Below, piece by piece: positions 1-8,073 of a stretch of DNA of 64,000 nt. Source of the stretch: Pectinatus brassicae (GTDB lineage Bacteria > Bacillota > Negativicutes > Selenomonadales > Selenomonadaceae); assembly GCF_014201835.1 (NCBI RefSeq), contig NZ_JACHFH010000010.1, forward strand, positions 1-64,000, given 5' to 3'. The translations under genes and the position numbers were made by a program. The number at the start of each line of letters is the position of its first letter. Position 1 is the first letter of the stretch. Under the pieces are notes generated by a model, which made no database searches, had not been told where the DNA came from, and saw only the letters and a program-made list of their open reading frames with translations.

Positions 1-41
1 CTTTTTTCGGATTTATTTTGTGAAAAATTAAAAATAAACAC

Positions 42-90
42 AAAAAAAGAGCTGTGGACAAAATGATTTCTCATTTTGTCACAGCCCCTT
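42..90 (-). terminator. Intrinsic terminator of the dnaG-rpoD operon
   Basis: Read on the minus strand, ACAAAATGA pairs with TCATTTTGT around a GAAA loop. The stem continues with GGCTGTG against CCACAGC with one bulged base, and seven T follow. It lies directly after the stop codon at 79 and closes the leftward operon. Confidence 0.8.
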
Positions 91-573
91 TTTATTTTTA
101 CGTCTTAATTTTTTTACGAATTTACTGCCAGGTAATAAATGAATGACTTTTACGCCTGTATTTTGAATACGTCGAAGCGGGGCAATGCGTACTTTGGTAT
201 GAGGTTTCATATCAGCAATAGTGCCGAAATCACCGCGGCAAAGATAAGTCATTTTTATTTTTTCGGGCTTTATGGCCTTGCGCAAAGCCTGAATAATGCT
301 TTCAGGCGAGTTGTTTGGTTCACAAATAAATAAATCTACGGCGATGTAACGCAATGCTGTATAAGCATGAATGGTTATATGGCCTTGCTGCAGAGGGATG
401 AAAATAACAAAATGGTTATCATCGGCAAATTTTGTTATTTTTATATCTAAGGATGTTAAATTTATGGTAGCGAGAGTATCTTGCAAAGCCAGAGATAATA
501 AATCAGCATTTATTATTTTTTCTGTTTTGCAACTATACATATCAATGGCTAGCTGACGTGCTAGAATTTTCAC
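79..573 (-). CDS. AdoMet decarboxylase-like protein lacking the pyruvoyl serine
   Basis: This 164-residue protein resembles the bacterial S-adenosylmethionine decarboxylase (SpeD/SpeH) family, whose members self-cleave at a Glu-Ser bond to make a pyruvoyl cofactor for polyamine synthesis. Here the cleavage motif, normally ESH followed by hydrophobic-T-I-H, reads QGHITIH. Gly64 stands where the serine should be, while His69 and Cys84 match the family's processing histidine and catalytic cysteine. It therefore should not form pyruvate or decarboxylate AdoMet by the known mechanism. A basic C-terminal tail (last ~15 residues mostly Lys/Arg) makes it about 30 residues longer than typical members. 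The GTG start at 573 is chosen because AAGGAG lies 7 bases upstream; a TTG at 594 would overlap rpoD. It is the last gene of the dnaG-rpoD operon. Fold assignment is good; its present function is unknown. Confidence 0.75.
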   Translation of the reverse strand: MKILARQLAIDMYSCKTEKIINADLLSLALQDTLATINLTSLDIKITKFADDNHFVIFIPLQQGHITIHAYTALRYIAVDLFICEPNNSPESIIQALRKAIKPEKIKMTYLCRGDFGTIADMKPHTKVRIAPLRRIQNTGVKVIHLLPGSKFVKKLRRKNKKGL

Positions 574-586
574 ATGAATACTCCTT

Positions 587-1708
587 TTATTCAAGAAAAT
601 CTTTTAGTTTTTTGCTGCGACTAGGGTGACGTAATTTGCGTAGGGCTTTAGCTTCAATTTGGCGTATGCGTTCACGAGTTACCCCAAAACTTTGACCGAC
701 TTCTTCTAAGGTTCTGGCACGGCCATCATCAAGACCAAAGCGTAAGCGTAAGACTTTTTCTTCGCGTGGAGTAAGTGTCTTTAAGACATCTTCTAATTGT
801 TCTTTCAATAGGACAAAAGAAGCGGCTTCAGCTGGAGCGGGAGCGTCGTGATCTTCGATGAAGTCACCTAGATGCGAATCTTCTTCTTCACCAATTGGTG
901 TTTCCAGGGAAACAGGTTCTTGAGCTATTTTCATTATTTCGCGAACACGTTCAACCGTAACATCCATTTCTTTGGCAATTTCTTCTGGAGCTGGGTCACG
1001 GCCTAAGGATTGTAAAAGCTGTCGGGAAACACGAATTAATTTGTTGATTGTTTCAACCATATGAACTGGTATACGAATGGTTCTGGCCTGATCAGCGATT
1101 GCTCGTGTAATTGCTTGGCGAATCCACCAGGTAGCATAGGTACTAAATTTATAGCCTTTGTTGTAGTCGAATTTTTCAACGGCTTTTATTAGTCCTAAAT
1201 TTCCTTCTTGTATTAGATCGAGAAACAGCATGCCGCGGCCGACATATCTTTTAGCAATGCTGACAACAAGTCGCAGGTTGGCTTCAGCTAATCGCTGCTG
1301 GGCGGTTACGTCGCCTTGTTCCATGCGTTTAGCTAAGGCAATTTCTTCATCGGCACTAAGCAAAGGAACACGACCAATTTCTTTTAAATACATGCGGACA
1401 GGATCGTCAATATTAACGCCTTCCGGGATGCTTAAATCAATATCGTCGTCAGATTTATCATCTTTGGCTGAAGACTTTTTGGAACGACTTTTTTTATCGT
1501 CTTCATCGACAAAATTAATTCCTTTTTTGGTAAACTTCTCATATAACTCATCGATTTCATCGGGAGATAAATCAATGTTTTGTAAGGCTTCTAATACTTC
1601 ACCATAGGTTATTGTTCCGCCCTTTTGTGTTCCTTTAGAAAGCAGCGCCTGAATTAATTCGGCACTTTGTGAGACAGCAGTAGATGCGTCTTTGGTTATT
1701 TTCTGCAT
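587..1708 (-). CDS. rpoD: Housekeeping RNA polymerase sigma factor RpoD (SigA)
   Basis: The 373-residue primary sigma factor directs RNA polymerase to -10/-35 promoters. A short N-terminal region 1.1 is followed by an acidic/lysine-rich linker (about residues 70-95), then region 1.2 beginning [12 protein letters not shown]. The region 2.3-2.4 block contains [18 protein letters not shown], and the region 4.2 helix-turn-helix has [18 protein letters not shown]. Length and order match Firmicute SigA rather than the longer proteobacterial RpoD. GAGGAGG lies 7 bases before the ATG. It follows dnaG after about 50 bases, the classical dnaG-rpoD macromolecular-synthesis arrangement. The many TTGACA/TATAAT-like promoters in this window are what this sigma factor should read. 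Confidence 0.97.
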   Translation of the reverse strand: MQKITKDASTAVSQSAELIQALLSKGTQKGGTITYGEVLEALQNIDLSPDEIDELYEKFTKKGINFVDEDDKKSRSKKSSAKDDKSDDDIDLSIPEGVNIDDPVRMYLKEIGRVPLLSADEEIALAKRMEQGDVTAQQRLAEANLRLVVSIAKRYVGRGMLFLDLIQEGNLGLIKAVEKFDYNKGYKFSTYATWWIRQAITRAIADQARTIRIPVHMVETINKLIRVSRQLLQSLGRDPAPEEIAKEMDVTVERVREIMKIAQEPVSLETPIGEEEDSHLGDFIEDHDAPAPAEAASFVLLKEQLEDVLKTLTPREEKVLRLRFGLDDGRARTLEEVGQSFGVTRERIRQIEAKALRKLRHPSRSKKLKDFLE

Positions 1709-1760
1709 TTACATGCCTCCTCTCTGATAATGTTGAGGTATAAAATATTTAGTGTAATAC

Positions 1761-3554
1761 TCACTTAACTCCATCCATTTCTTTTCTAATTCGCTGAATC
1801 TTTATAAGTTCCTGCTGAAATCTGTCGTCACCACTGCGCTCGAGTTCATCAGCTCTTAAACTATGTTCAAGGTAGCTTTTTTCTAAATGAGCGCGGTGAA
1901 TGATTTTAAGGTAATCATCGAGAAGCTTTGATTCATTGGTGTTTTTCTTTTCGACTAGGCAGCGGGATAATTCGGTATAACTATCATCACTGAGTTTTTC
2001 TGATGCTGTGATATCGTTGATAAAATTATTGTTGTGTATTTGTTCAGTTAAAAATGTTAGAATTTCGCGATGTTGTTTATTTTCAAATTCGTTAATCGGT
2101 GTAGTAGCCAAAATATAATCTAAAACATCAGGTTCCTGCCATATTCTGGTTATTATATGCCGACCTGCTTTGATAGCAGCACTGTCACCAGCAGAGTTGA
2201 TTGTTTGACTGATTTGAAAATTGCTGGGGGCAGATGATTGATTGCTATGTTTACGATATTTTTGCAGTTCATTGCGTAAATCAGTTTCATCAATACCTAA
2301 GGTCTGTGATACCTTGACCGCATAGGCATTGGATTCTACTAAATTATCAATTGAAGAAAGTATTGGCAAAATAAATGAAACTGCTTTTAGCTTTCCTTCC
2401 AGAGATGTGTAGTCGATATTTTGCATTATATAATGCAGGTGGAAGTCTATAAAACTAACAGCATTATCAATTAATTTGTTAAAAGCGGCAGCATCATGCT
2501 TTTGCAAAAATTCATCAGGGTCTTTGCTGCCATCAGGCAGCAATATGACTTTTACTGCAGCGTGCTGCCCTCGGGCAATAGATAAAGCACGCAAGGTAGC
2601 ATTTTGTCCAGCCGAGTCGCCGTCATAGCAAAAATAAATATTGGAGGTGTACCGCAGTATTTTTTTACATTGTTCAGCAGTAAATGCCGTTCCCAAGGAA
2701 GCAACACTATTAGCAATGTTATGACTGGCTAAGGCAATAGCATCCATATATCCTTCGACTATAATGGCATAATCGTATTGACGGATATATTTTTTGCTTT
2801 CATTAAGACCAAATAGCAAATTGCGCTTATTAAATAATAGAGTTTCGGGCGAGTTTAGATATTTGGGTTGGCCGTCTTTTATCAAACGTGCACCAAAACC
2901 CACGGTTCTGCCTTTTTCATCTTTTATTGGGATAATAATACGTTCGCGAAAACGATCGTAATAACCGCTGGTCTTTTTTTTAACAATTAATCCGACTTGT
3001 AATAATAAATTTTCATTGATACCGCGTTTTATAAATGCTGATGATAATTTATCCCAGCCGGGGGGAGCAAAACCCAAGTGAAATAAATTAATAATATCAT
3101 TATTGATGCCACGCTTTTTCAAATAGAGCAATCCAGGTTTTCCATAACTTGTTTTAGTGAGACAATTGTGGAAAAATGCTTGAGCCATTTCATGAATACG
3201 ATATAAATTTTTTATATTATTTTCATGTTCGATTTCACGGTCAGACTTTTTCTTTTGGGGAATGGGGATATTAAGGCGTTCAGCCTGAAGTTTGATGGCG
3301 TCACCGTAAGAAATATTTTCAACAAGTGATAAAAATTTAAAAACATTTCCGCCAGTGTGACAGCCAAAGCAATAAAAGAATCCCTCATCGGGTACAACAG
3401 AAAAAGAAGGGGTTTTTTCCTGATGGAATGGACAACACCCCCAATAATTATGACCGCGTTTTTTTAATGGAACATATGCTGAGATTACTTTTATAATGTC
3501 GGATGAAGAATGAACTTTGTTAACAAAGTCATTATAAGTAATATTATCTATCAT
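1761..3554 (-). CDS. dnaG: DNA primase DnaG
   Basis: DnaG makes RNA primers at the replication fork. The 597-residue protein has the N-terminal CHC2 zinc ribbon (Cys41, His44, Cys62, Cys65), the catalytic core and the TOPRIM domain with VEGYMD (Glu267) and the metal-binding YDGDSAG motif. A less conserved C-terminal domain for helicase binding follows. The start is placed at the ATG at 3554, because GGGTG lies about 7 bases upstream; an in-frame ATG five codons earlier has no ribosome-binding site. It is the first gene of the leftward operon with rpoD and the SpeD-like gene, transcribed from the promoter at 3622-3650. Confidence 0.97.
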   Translation of the reverse strand: MIDNITYNDFVNKVHSSSDIIKVISAYVPLKKRGHNYWGCCPFHQEKTPSFSVVPDEGFFYCFGCHTGGNVFKFLSLVENISYGDAIKLQAERLNIPIPQKKKSDREIEHENNIKNLYRIHEMAQAFFHNCLTKTSYGKPGLLYLKKRGINNDIINLFHLGFAPPGWDKLSSAFIKRGINENLLLQVGLIVKKKTSGYYDRFRERIIIPIKDEKGRTVGFGARLIKDGQPKYLNSPETLLFNKRNLLFGLNESKKYIRQYDYAIIVEGYMDAIALASHNIANSVASLGTAFTAEQCKKILRYTSNIYFCYDGDSAGQNATLRALSIARGQHAAVKVILLPDGSKDPDEFLQKHDAAAFNKLIDNAVSFIDFHLHYIMQNIDYTSLEGKLKAVSFILPILSSIDNLVESNAYAVKVSQTLGIDETDLRNELQKYRKHSNQSSAPSNFQISQTINSAGDSAAIKAGRHIITRIWQEPDVLDYILATTPINEFENKQHREILTFLTEQIHNNNFINDITASEKLSDDSYTELSRCLVEKKNTNESKLLDDYLKIIHRAHLEKSYLEHSLRADELERSGDDRFQQELIKIQRIRKEMDGVK

Positions 3555-3621
3555 AAGTTTCACCCGCATATTAATTTTGTTAGATAAAAAACATTTTTTA
3601 AAAATCAGTCAGACAGTCATA

Positions 3622-3650
3622 ATTCTATATCTAAATCGAAAATCCTTCAA
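3622..3650 (-). promoter_or_regulatory. Promoter of the dnaG-rpoD operon
   Basis: On the minus strand TTGAAG (-35) and TAGAAT (-10) are separated by exactly 17 bases, giving a start near 3615 and a leader of about 60 bases before dnaG. It is divergent from the pepD promoter. Confidence 0.7.
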
Positions 3651-3753
3651 CAATTTTATTTTTATTAAATTTTTATTAAGTTTTTTTGCCTGTTAACAAT
3701 ACAATTCAATAAAACTAGATGATATCCTTTTTTAGAAATAAATTCGTTGTTTT

Positions 3754-3782
3754 TTTACAGCGGATTTGTTAGGATATACCAT
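3754..3782 (+). promoter_or_regulatory. Promoter of pepD
   Basis: TTTACA and TACCAT are spaced by 17 bases. The expected start, near 3789, lies just before the AGGAGG at 3794-3799 and supports the TTG start of pepD at 3807 over upstream ATGs. Confidence 0.6.
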
Positions 3783-3806
3783 ATGACATTTATAGGAGGA
3801 ATTGAC

Positions 3807-5264
3807 TTGAAAGAGAATAGTATATTAGAAAATGTCTTATATGAATTTGAAAAGCTAGCACAAATACCGCGACCATCCGGTCACGAGAAAAAAGTTAGTG
3901 ACTATATTGCAGAGAGATTAAAAAAACTTGGTCTTAATGTAGTGCAGGACCAATACAATAATATTATTGCCGATAAAAAAGCAGCTGAAGGTTATGAAAA
4001 TGTCCCAAGAATTTTATTACAGGGACATATGGATATGGTTTGCGTTGCTGATCCTAATATTGAATACAATCCGTTGCAGGATGCTATAAAAATTAAAAAT
4101 GATGGTAAATATTTAACAGCTGAAGGAACAAGCTTGGGGGCTGATGATGGAATTGGCATTGCCAGCATAATATATTTATTGACACAGAACTTTATACACG
4201 GACCATTGCGAATAATTTTTACGGTCGATGAAGAAGATGGCATGACCGGGGCACGTGGTCTTGATAAAAAATACTTGCAGGATATTAAATATGTAATAAA
4301 CTGTGATTCCGAGGACTATGATGTTGTTACTGTCGGCAGTGCGGGCAGTGTACGCCTCAATTTTAATAAAGAAGCAGAATATGAAGCACCAAAAAATAAT
4401 AGTGCCTGTCAAATAATTATAAAAAAATTATTGGGAGGTCATTCTGGTACAGAAATAAATCAAAATCGTGGTAATGCCATAAAAACATTAGCCTTTTTCT
4501 TGCAACGCCTTCAAGATAAAGCTGTTGATTTTGCTTTGGCCGACATTAAAGGCGGTGTAGCTGACAATGCTATAGCACCTGAAGCGCAGGCCGTAATTGT
4601 TGCTGATGATGCTGATATGGCAAAAATACAAACAATTCTGGATGAAGTTAAAGCCGAATTTGTGGAAATGCATGGACATGTGGAAAAAAATGCTGAGTTT
4701 ATTTTAACAACAGCTGATATGCCGCAGCAGGTCCTTGCGGCAGGCAGTGCCAATGCCTTGATTGCTCTTTTAAATATACTGCACAGCGGTGTATTTGCTA
4801 TGTCACCCAAAGCAGCAAGACTGCCGGAATTATCGGCTAATATCGGCCGTGTTCGTTTAGAAAATAAAAAAATAAAAGTATCAATATTGGCACGTAGTGC
4901 TACTAATGCCAGCTTGGAAAATCTGAAAAACAGTTATCGGGTTTTTGCAAAAGTGGCAGGTTTTGCTATTGAGTTTGCACCGACATCACCAGCTTGGAAT
5001 GGTAAGCCTGACACTGATTTAGTGCAGCTGGCTGCTGAAGTATTCAAGCAGCAAAATAATAAAGAAATGAAAGTGGAATTTATTCATGGCGGTTTGGAAT
5101 GCAATTATTTTGCTGATAAAAATCCAGAGTTGATAATAATATCAATTGGTCCGAATAATATTGATATCCATACACCACAGGAAAAATTGCAACTCGATAC
5201 AATTGTGCCACAGGTATTATTGATGCAGGAAATTATGACAAGATTGGCTAAAGGCGGTAAATAA
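3807..5264 (+). CDS. pepD: Aminoacyl-histidine dipeptidase PepD (M20 family)
   Basis: This is a cytosolic M20-family metallopeptidase of the PepD (Xaa-His dipeptidase) type, 485 residues, the same length as E. coli PepD. Metal-site motifs are visible in order: QGHMDMVC (His74, Asp76), LGADDGIG (Asp113/Asp114) and VDEEDGMTGA (Glu142 as general base, Glu143 as ligand). A lid/dimerisation segment and the late His motif (DIHTP) follow. The start is a TTG with AGGAGG 7 bases upstream; the ATGs at 3747 and 3783 lie at or before the expected transcription start and lack ribosome-binding sites. An acyltransferase gene follows after 4 bases, so the two are probably co-transcribed. Assignment to dipeptide recycling is by family knowledge; the precise substrate range is not shown by the sequence. 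Confidence 0.93.
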   Translation: MKENSILENVLYEFEKLAQIPRPSGHEKKVSDYIAERLKKLGLNVVQDQYNNIIADKKAAEGYENVPRILLQGHMDMVCVADPNIEYNPLQDAIKIKNDGKYLTAEGTSLGADDGIGIASIIYLLTQNFIHGPLRIIFTVDEEDGMTGARGLDKKYLQDIKYVINCDSEDYDVVTVGSAGSVRLNFNKEAEYEAPKNNSACQIIIKKLLGGHSGTEINQNRGNAIKTLAFFLQRLQDKAVDFALADIKGGVADNAIAPEAQAVIVADDADMAKIQTILDEVKAEFVEMHGHVEKNAEFILTTADMPQQVLAAGSANALIALLNILHSGVFAMSPKAARLPELSANIGRVRLENKKIKVSILARSATNASLENLKNSYRVFAKVAGFAIEFAPTSPAWNGKPDTDLVQLAAEVFKQQNNKEMKVEFIHGGLECNYFADKNPELIIISIGPNNIDIHTPQEKLQLDTIVPQVLLMQEIMTRLAKGGK

Positions 5265-5268
5265 TAAT

Positions 5269-6399
5269 ATGGCTGGGATAAAAAAGGAACGAATAAAGGC
5301 GATTGAGTATATGCGCGGTATTTCTATGCTGGGAGTTGTTGCTATTCACGTCGGGTCTCAATATATAGTAAATAATCCTACGGCCAATATGAATCTTGTG
5401 GCGGTTTATGAAATAATAACCAGATTTTCAGTGCCTATTTTTTTCTTTATTTCGGCCTTTGGCCTTTTTTATAATCTTGACATAAATAAGAAATTTGATT
5501 ATAGAGCTTTTCTTAAACGGCGGTTTAAGACGGTTTTAGTCCCCTATATAACGTGGTCAATCATATATATATTATTATATGGTATAGCCTATGCTAATAT
5601 ACTGCTGCTGCATCCGGTCCAGCTGGTTTTTGTGCTGTTTTTTGGACTGGCGTGCTATCAGCTGTATTTTATGGTTATTTTATTATGGTTCTATTTATTT
5701 ATGCCATTATGGATATTTGTTGTGAAACACAGTAATTGTAAGCTGCTTGTTATATTGTTCATACTGCAGATGATCTTTGATTATTATTCTAGTTTTATAA
5801 TGAACCCATATGGGATAATGAATGCCGCAGTTCGCAATTTGTTGATATATCGCTTGAATTATTGGGTTGCTCATTATGTTTTTATTTTTGTTTTGGGTGG
5901 ATATCTTGCGGTGCATTTTGATGAATTTAAAATATTTATGAGAAAAAATAGAATGGCAATAATAATGTTTTTTGCAGTTACACTGCTGGGGATGCTAGGC
6001 TATTATTATCAATGTTTATTTATAAAAAAATATACACTGCTTGAAGCCATTAATACGGCACACCAATTGTCACCAGCAGGGATTTTTTATACACTGGGTG
6101 CTACGATATTTTTATTTAGTGAGTTTTATAATGGAAAATGTCCGACATTGCTGCAAAAATTGTTTGCCGTATTGGGAAAGCATTCTTATTTTGCCTATTT
6201 ATGTCATCCTGTCTTTATTTCGTTGCTGGCATTTGTTATGACACGCTTTAATATCGTGATGACAGGTGTAAATAGTATAGTATTTTATATTTTAACGATT
6301 ACATTTACAGTAATTACAGCAAAAATATGCAATGATTTTTCAGAAAAATATTGTTCCTGTATAAATGAAATTACTATAGGTAAGTATCGTCGGAGGTAA
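5269..6399 (+). CDS. Membrane acyltransferase, acyltransferase-3 family
   Basis: The 376-residue protein is a multi-pass membrane protein with about ten hydrophobic segments. It opens with an acyltransferase-3 signature (IEYMRGISMLGVVAIHV, residues ~12-28), including the conserved Arg and the His that usually acts in catalysis. Members O-acylate cell-surface polysaccharides, peptidoglycan or lipids from the cytoplasmic face. An R-F segment near residue 85 (LKRRFKTVLVPY) is also typical. It begins 4 bases after pepD, with AAAGGCGG inside the pepD end as ribosome-binding site. The substrate cannot be inferred; surface polysaccharide modification is plausible in an LPS-bearing cell. Confidence 0.85.
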   Translation: MAGIKKERIKAIEYMRGISMLGVVAIHVGSQYIVNNPTANMNLVAVYEIITRFSVPIFFFISAFGLFYNLDINKKFDYRAFLKRRFKTVLVPYITWSIIYILLYGIAYANILLLHPVQLVFVLFFGLACYQLYFMVILLWFYLFMPLWIFVVKHSNCKLLVILFILQMIFDYYSSFIMNPYGIMNAAVRNLLIYRLNYWVAHYVFIFVLGGYLAVHFDEFKIFMRKNRMAIIMFFAVTLLGMLGYYYQCLFIKKYTLLEAINTAHQLSPAGIFYTLGATIFLFSEFYNGKCPTLLQKLFAVLGKHSYFAYLCHPVFISLLAFVMTRFNIVMTGVNSIVFYILTITFTVITAKICNDFSEKYCSCINEITIGKYRRR

Positions 6400-6406
6400 A
6401 TATATC

Positions 6407-6435
6407 TTGCATTTTATATGAAGGTATGTTATATT
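6407..6435 (+). promoter_or_regulatory. Promoter of rpmB
   Basis: TTGCAT and TATATT are spaced by 17 bases in the 87-base gap before rpmB; AAGGAGG precedes the ATG. Confidence 0.65.
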
Positions 6436-6486
6436 AGTCGTACTGTGTGTTATCTAACTTATGAATATTAAGGAGGCGTGTTATAG

Positions 6487-6681
6487 ATGGCAAATGTTTG
6501 TGAAATTTGTGGAAAAGGTGAAATGGCAGGTATGAATGTCAGTCATTCTCATTTAAAAACAAAACGTACCTGGAAGCCTAATATCCAACGTGTACGTGCA
6601 GTTGTAAACGGTGAAGTAAAACGCATCAATGTTTGCACTCGTTGCCTGCGCACCAGCAGCAAAGTTCAGCGTGCTAACTAA
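6487..6681 (+). CDS. rpmB: 50S ribosomal protein L28
   Basis: This 64-residue L28 is a structural protein of the large ribosomal subunit. It carries two CxxC pairs (Cys5/Cys8 and Cys50/Cys53), so it is the zinc-binding C+ form rather than the zinc-independent paralogue. The central basic segment (HLKTKRTWKPNIQRV) is typical. It is monocistronic, between its own promoter and a strong terminator at 6706-6732. Such isolated rpmB genes are common in Firmicutes. Confidence 0.97.
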   Translation: MANVCEICGKGEMAGMNVSHSHLKTKRTWKPNIQRVRAVVNGEVKRINVCTRCLRTSSKVQRAN

Positions 6682-6705
6682 TACGCGCTTTTATGGTAAA
6701 TGAGG

Positions 6706-6732
6706 CCCTTATCCTATGGATAGGGGTTTTTT
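6706..6732 (+). terminator. Intrinsic terminator of rpmB
   Basis: CCCTTATCC pairs with GGATAGGGG (one T-G wobble) around a TAT loop, followed by six T. Confidence 0.9.
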
Positions 6733-6770
6733 CTATGTATAGATGATTTGTTGAGTAGGAGTGATTAAGG

Positions 6771-8015
6771 GTGTTTTCACCTAAAATAGTAGCAGCTAAG
6801 GAAAAAGCTTTAGAAAAATGTCAGGAATACTTTATTAGTCCTGATAAAGCAGCAGAACATAATACGTTAAAGATATTAAATGCCATGCGTCAGGTGAAAG
6901 TATCCGATGCTCATTTTAACACATCTACGGGTTATGCTTATGATGATATTGGCCGTGGTAAATTAGAAGAATTATATGCACAAATATTTAAAGGTGAAAA
7001 AGCCTTGGTACGTACCCAGTTTGTTTCAGGTACGCATACCTTATCCACTGTATTGTTTGGGATATTACGTCCCGGGGATGAGCTTTTATCGATTATGGGA
7101 GCACCATATGATACTATGCGCACAGTTATCGGTCAGGAACATGACAGCTGTGGTTCATTAAAGGAATTCAAAATTAATTATCAGGAAGCACCGCTTAATG
7201 CGCAGGGCAAACCTGATTTTACTGAAATAAAAAAACGTATAAATAAAAACACTAAAATGGTGCTTATTCAAAGATCACGTGGTTATAGTATGCGGCCAAC
7301 CTTAACTGTTGATGAGATCGGCGAAATTTGTACCTTTGTTAAAAAGATTAAGCCGGATTGTATCTGCTTTATTGATAATTGCTATGGTGAGTTTATCGAA
7401 GAAAAAGAACCGCTTGAAGTTGGCGCTGATATAATGGGAGGTTCACTTATAAAGAATCCTGGCGGCGGAATTGCTCCGACGGGTGGGTATATTGTTGGTC
7501 GGGCTGACTTAGTTGATATGGCATCGTACCGTATGACTTCACCAGGGATGGGGGCAGAGCTTGGCGCTTCTTTGGAAAATAATCGTTTATTATTCCAGGG
7601 ACTGTTTTTAGCACCGCACGTTGTAGCACAAGCCGTAAAAAGTGCTGTTTTCGCCGCCGCGTTTTTTACAGAGCTTGGCTATCTGGCACTGCCTAAGATT
7701 TCAGATAAACGCGGTGATATAATACAGGCGATAGAATTAAAGACACCAGAAAATTTAATTGCCTTTTGCCGTGGTATTCAAAAATATTCGCCGGTTGATT
7801 CTTTTGCAGCGCCAGAACCTTGGGATATGCCGGGCTATGAAGACCAAATTATAATGGCAGCGGGTACTTTTGTTCAGGGGGCATCAATAGAGCTTAGTGC
7901 CGATGGGCCAATGCGTGCACCATATAGTGTATATATGCAGGGAGCACTTACTTTTGAACATGGCGTTATTGCTGCCATGGGTGCAGCACAGGAATTAGAA
8001 AATATTGTAAAATGA
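6771..8015 (+). CDS. PLP-dependent lyase, methionine gamma-lyase/aluminium-resistance (YnbB) family
   Basis: This 414-residue fold-type I PLP enzyme belongs to the family annotated as methionine gamma-lyase or aluminium resistance protein (B. subtilis YnbB). The cofactor lysine is probably Lys228 in GGSLIKNPGGG. Asp202 in FIDNCYGEF would contact the pyridine nitrogen. TQFVSGTHT near residue 85 resembles the phosphate/substrate loop of cystathionine-type enzymes. The GTG start has AGGAG 9 bases upstream. It stands alone between the rpmB terminator and a bidirectional terminator. The true reaction of this family is poorly established, so the lyase label is a family guess. Confidence 0.88.
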   Translation: MFSPKIVAAKEKALEKCQEYFISPDKAAEHNTLKILNAMRQVKVSDAHFNTSTGYAYDDIGRGKLEELYAQIFKGEKALVRTQFVSGTHTLSTVLFGILRPGDELLSIMGAPYDTMRTVIGQEHDSCGSLKEFKINYQEAPLNAQGKPDFTEIKKRINKNTKMVLIQRSRGYSMRPTLTVDEIGEICTFVKKIKPDCICFIDNCYGEFIEEKEPLEVGADIMGGSLIKNPGGGIAPTGGYIVGRADLVDMASYRMTSPGMGAELGASLENNRLLFQGLFLAPHVVAQAVKSAVFAAAFFTELGYLALPKISDKRGDIIQAIELKTPENLIAFCRGIQKYSPVDSFAAPEPWDMPGYEDQIIMAAGTFVQGASIELSADGPMRAPYSVYMQGALTFEHGVIAAMGAAQELENIVK

Positions 8016-8020
8016 CAGAT

Positions 8021-8065
8021 AAAAAGCCACTCCTTATAAGTGTTAACGAGGAGTGGTTCTTTTTT
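8021..8065. terminator. Bidirectional terminator between converging genes
   Basis: CCACTCCT pairs perfectly with AGGAGTGG around a 14-base loop. Five A precede the stem and T-rich sequence follows, so it can end both the rightward PLP lyase transcript and the leftward SGNH hydrolase transcript. Confidence 0.8.
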
Positions 8066-8073
8066 GTCTGCAG

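Noticed and set aside
3747-3806. N-terminal extension of PepD from an upstream ATG
   Set aside because: It would start before the expected transcription start and lacks a ribosome-binding site; TTG at 3807 has both in place and gives the canonical length.
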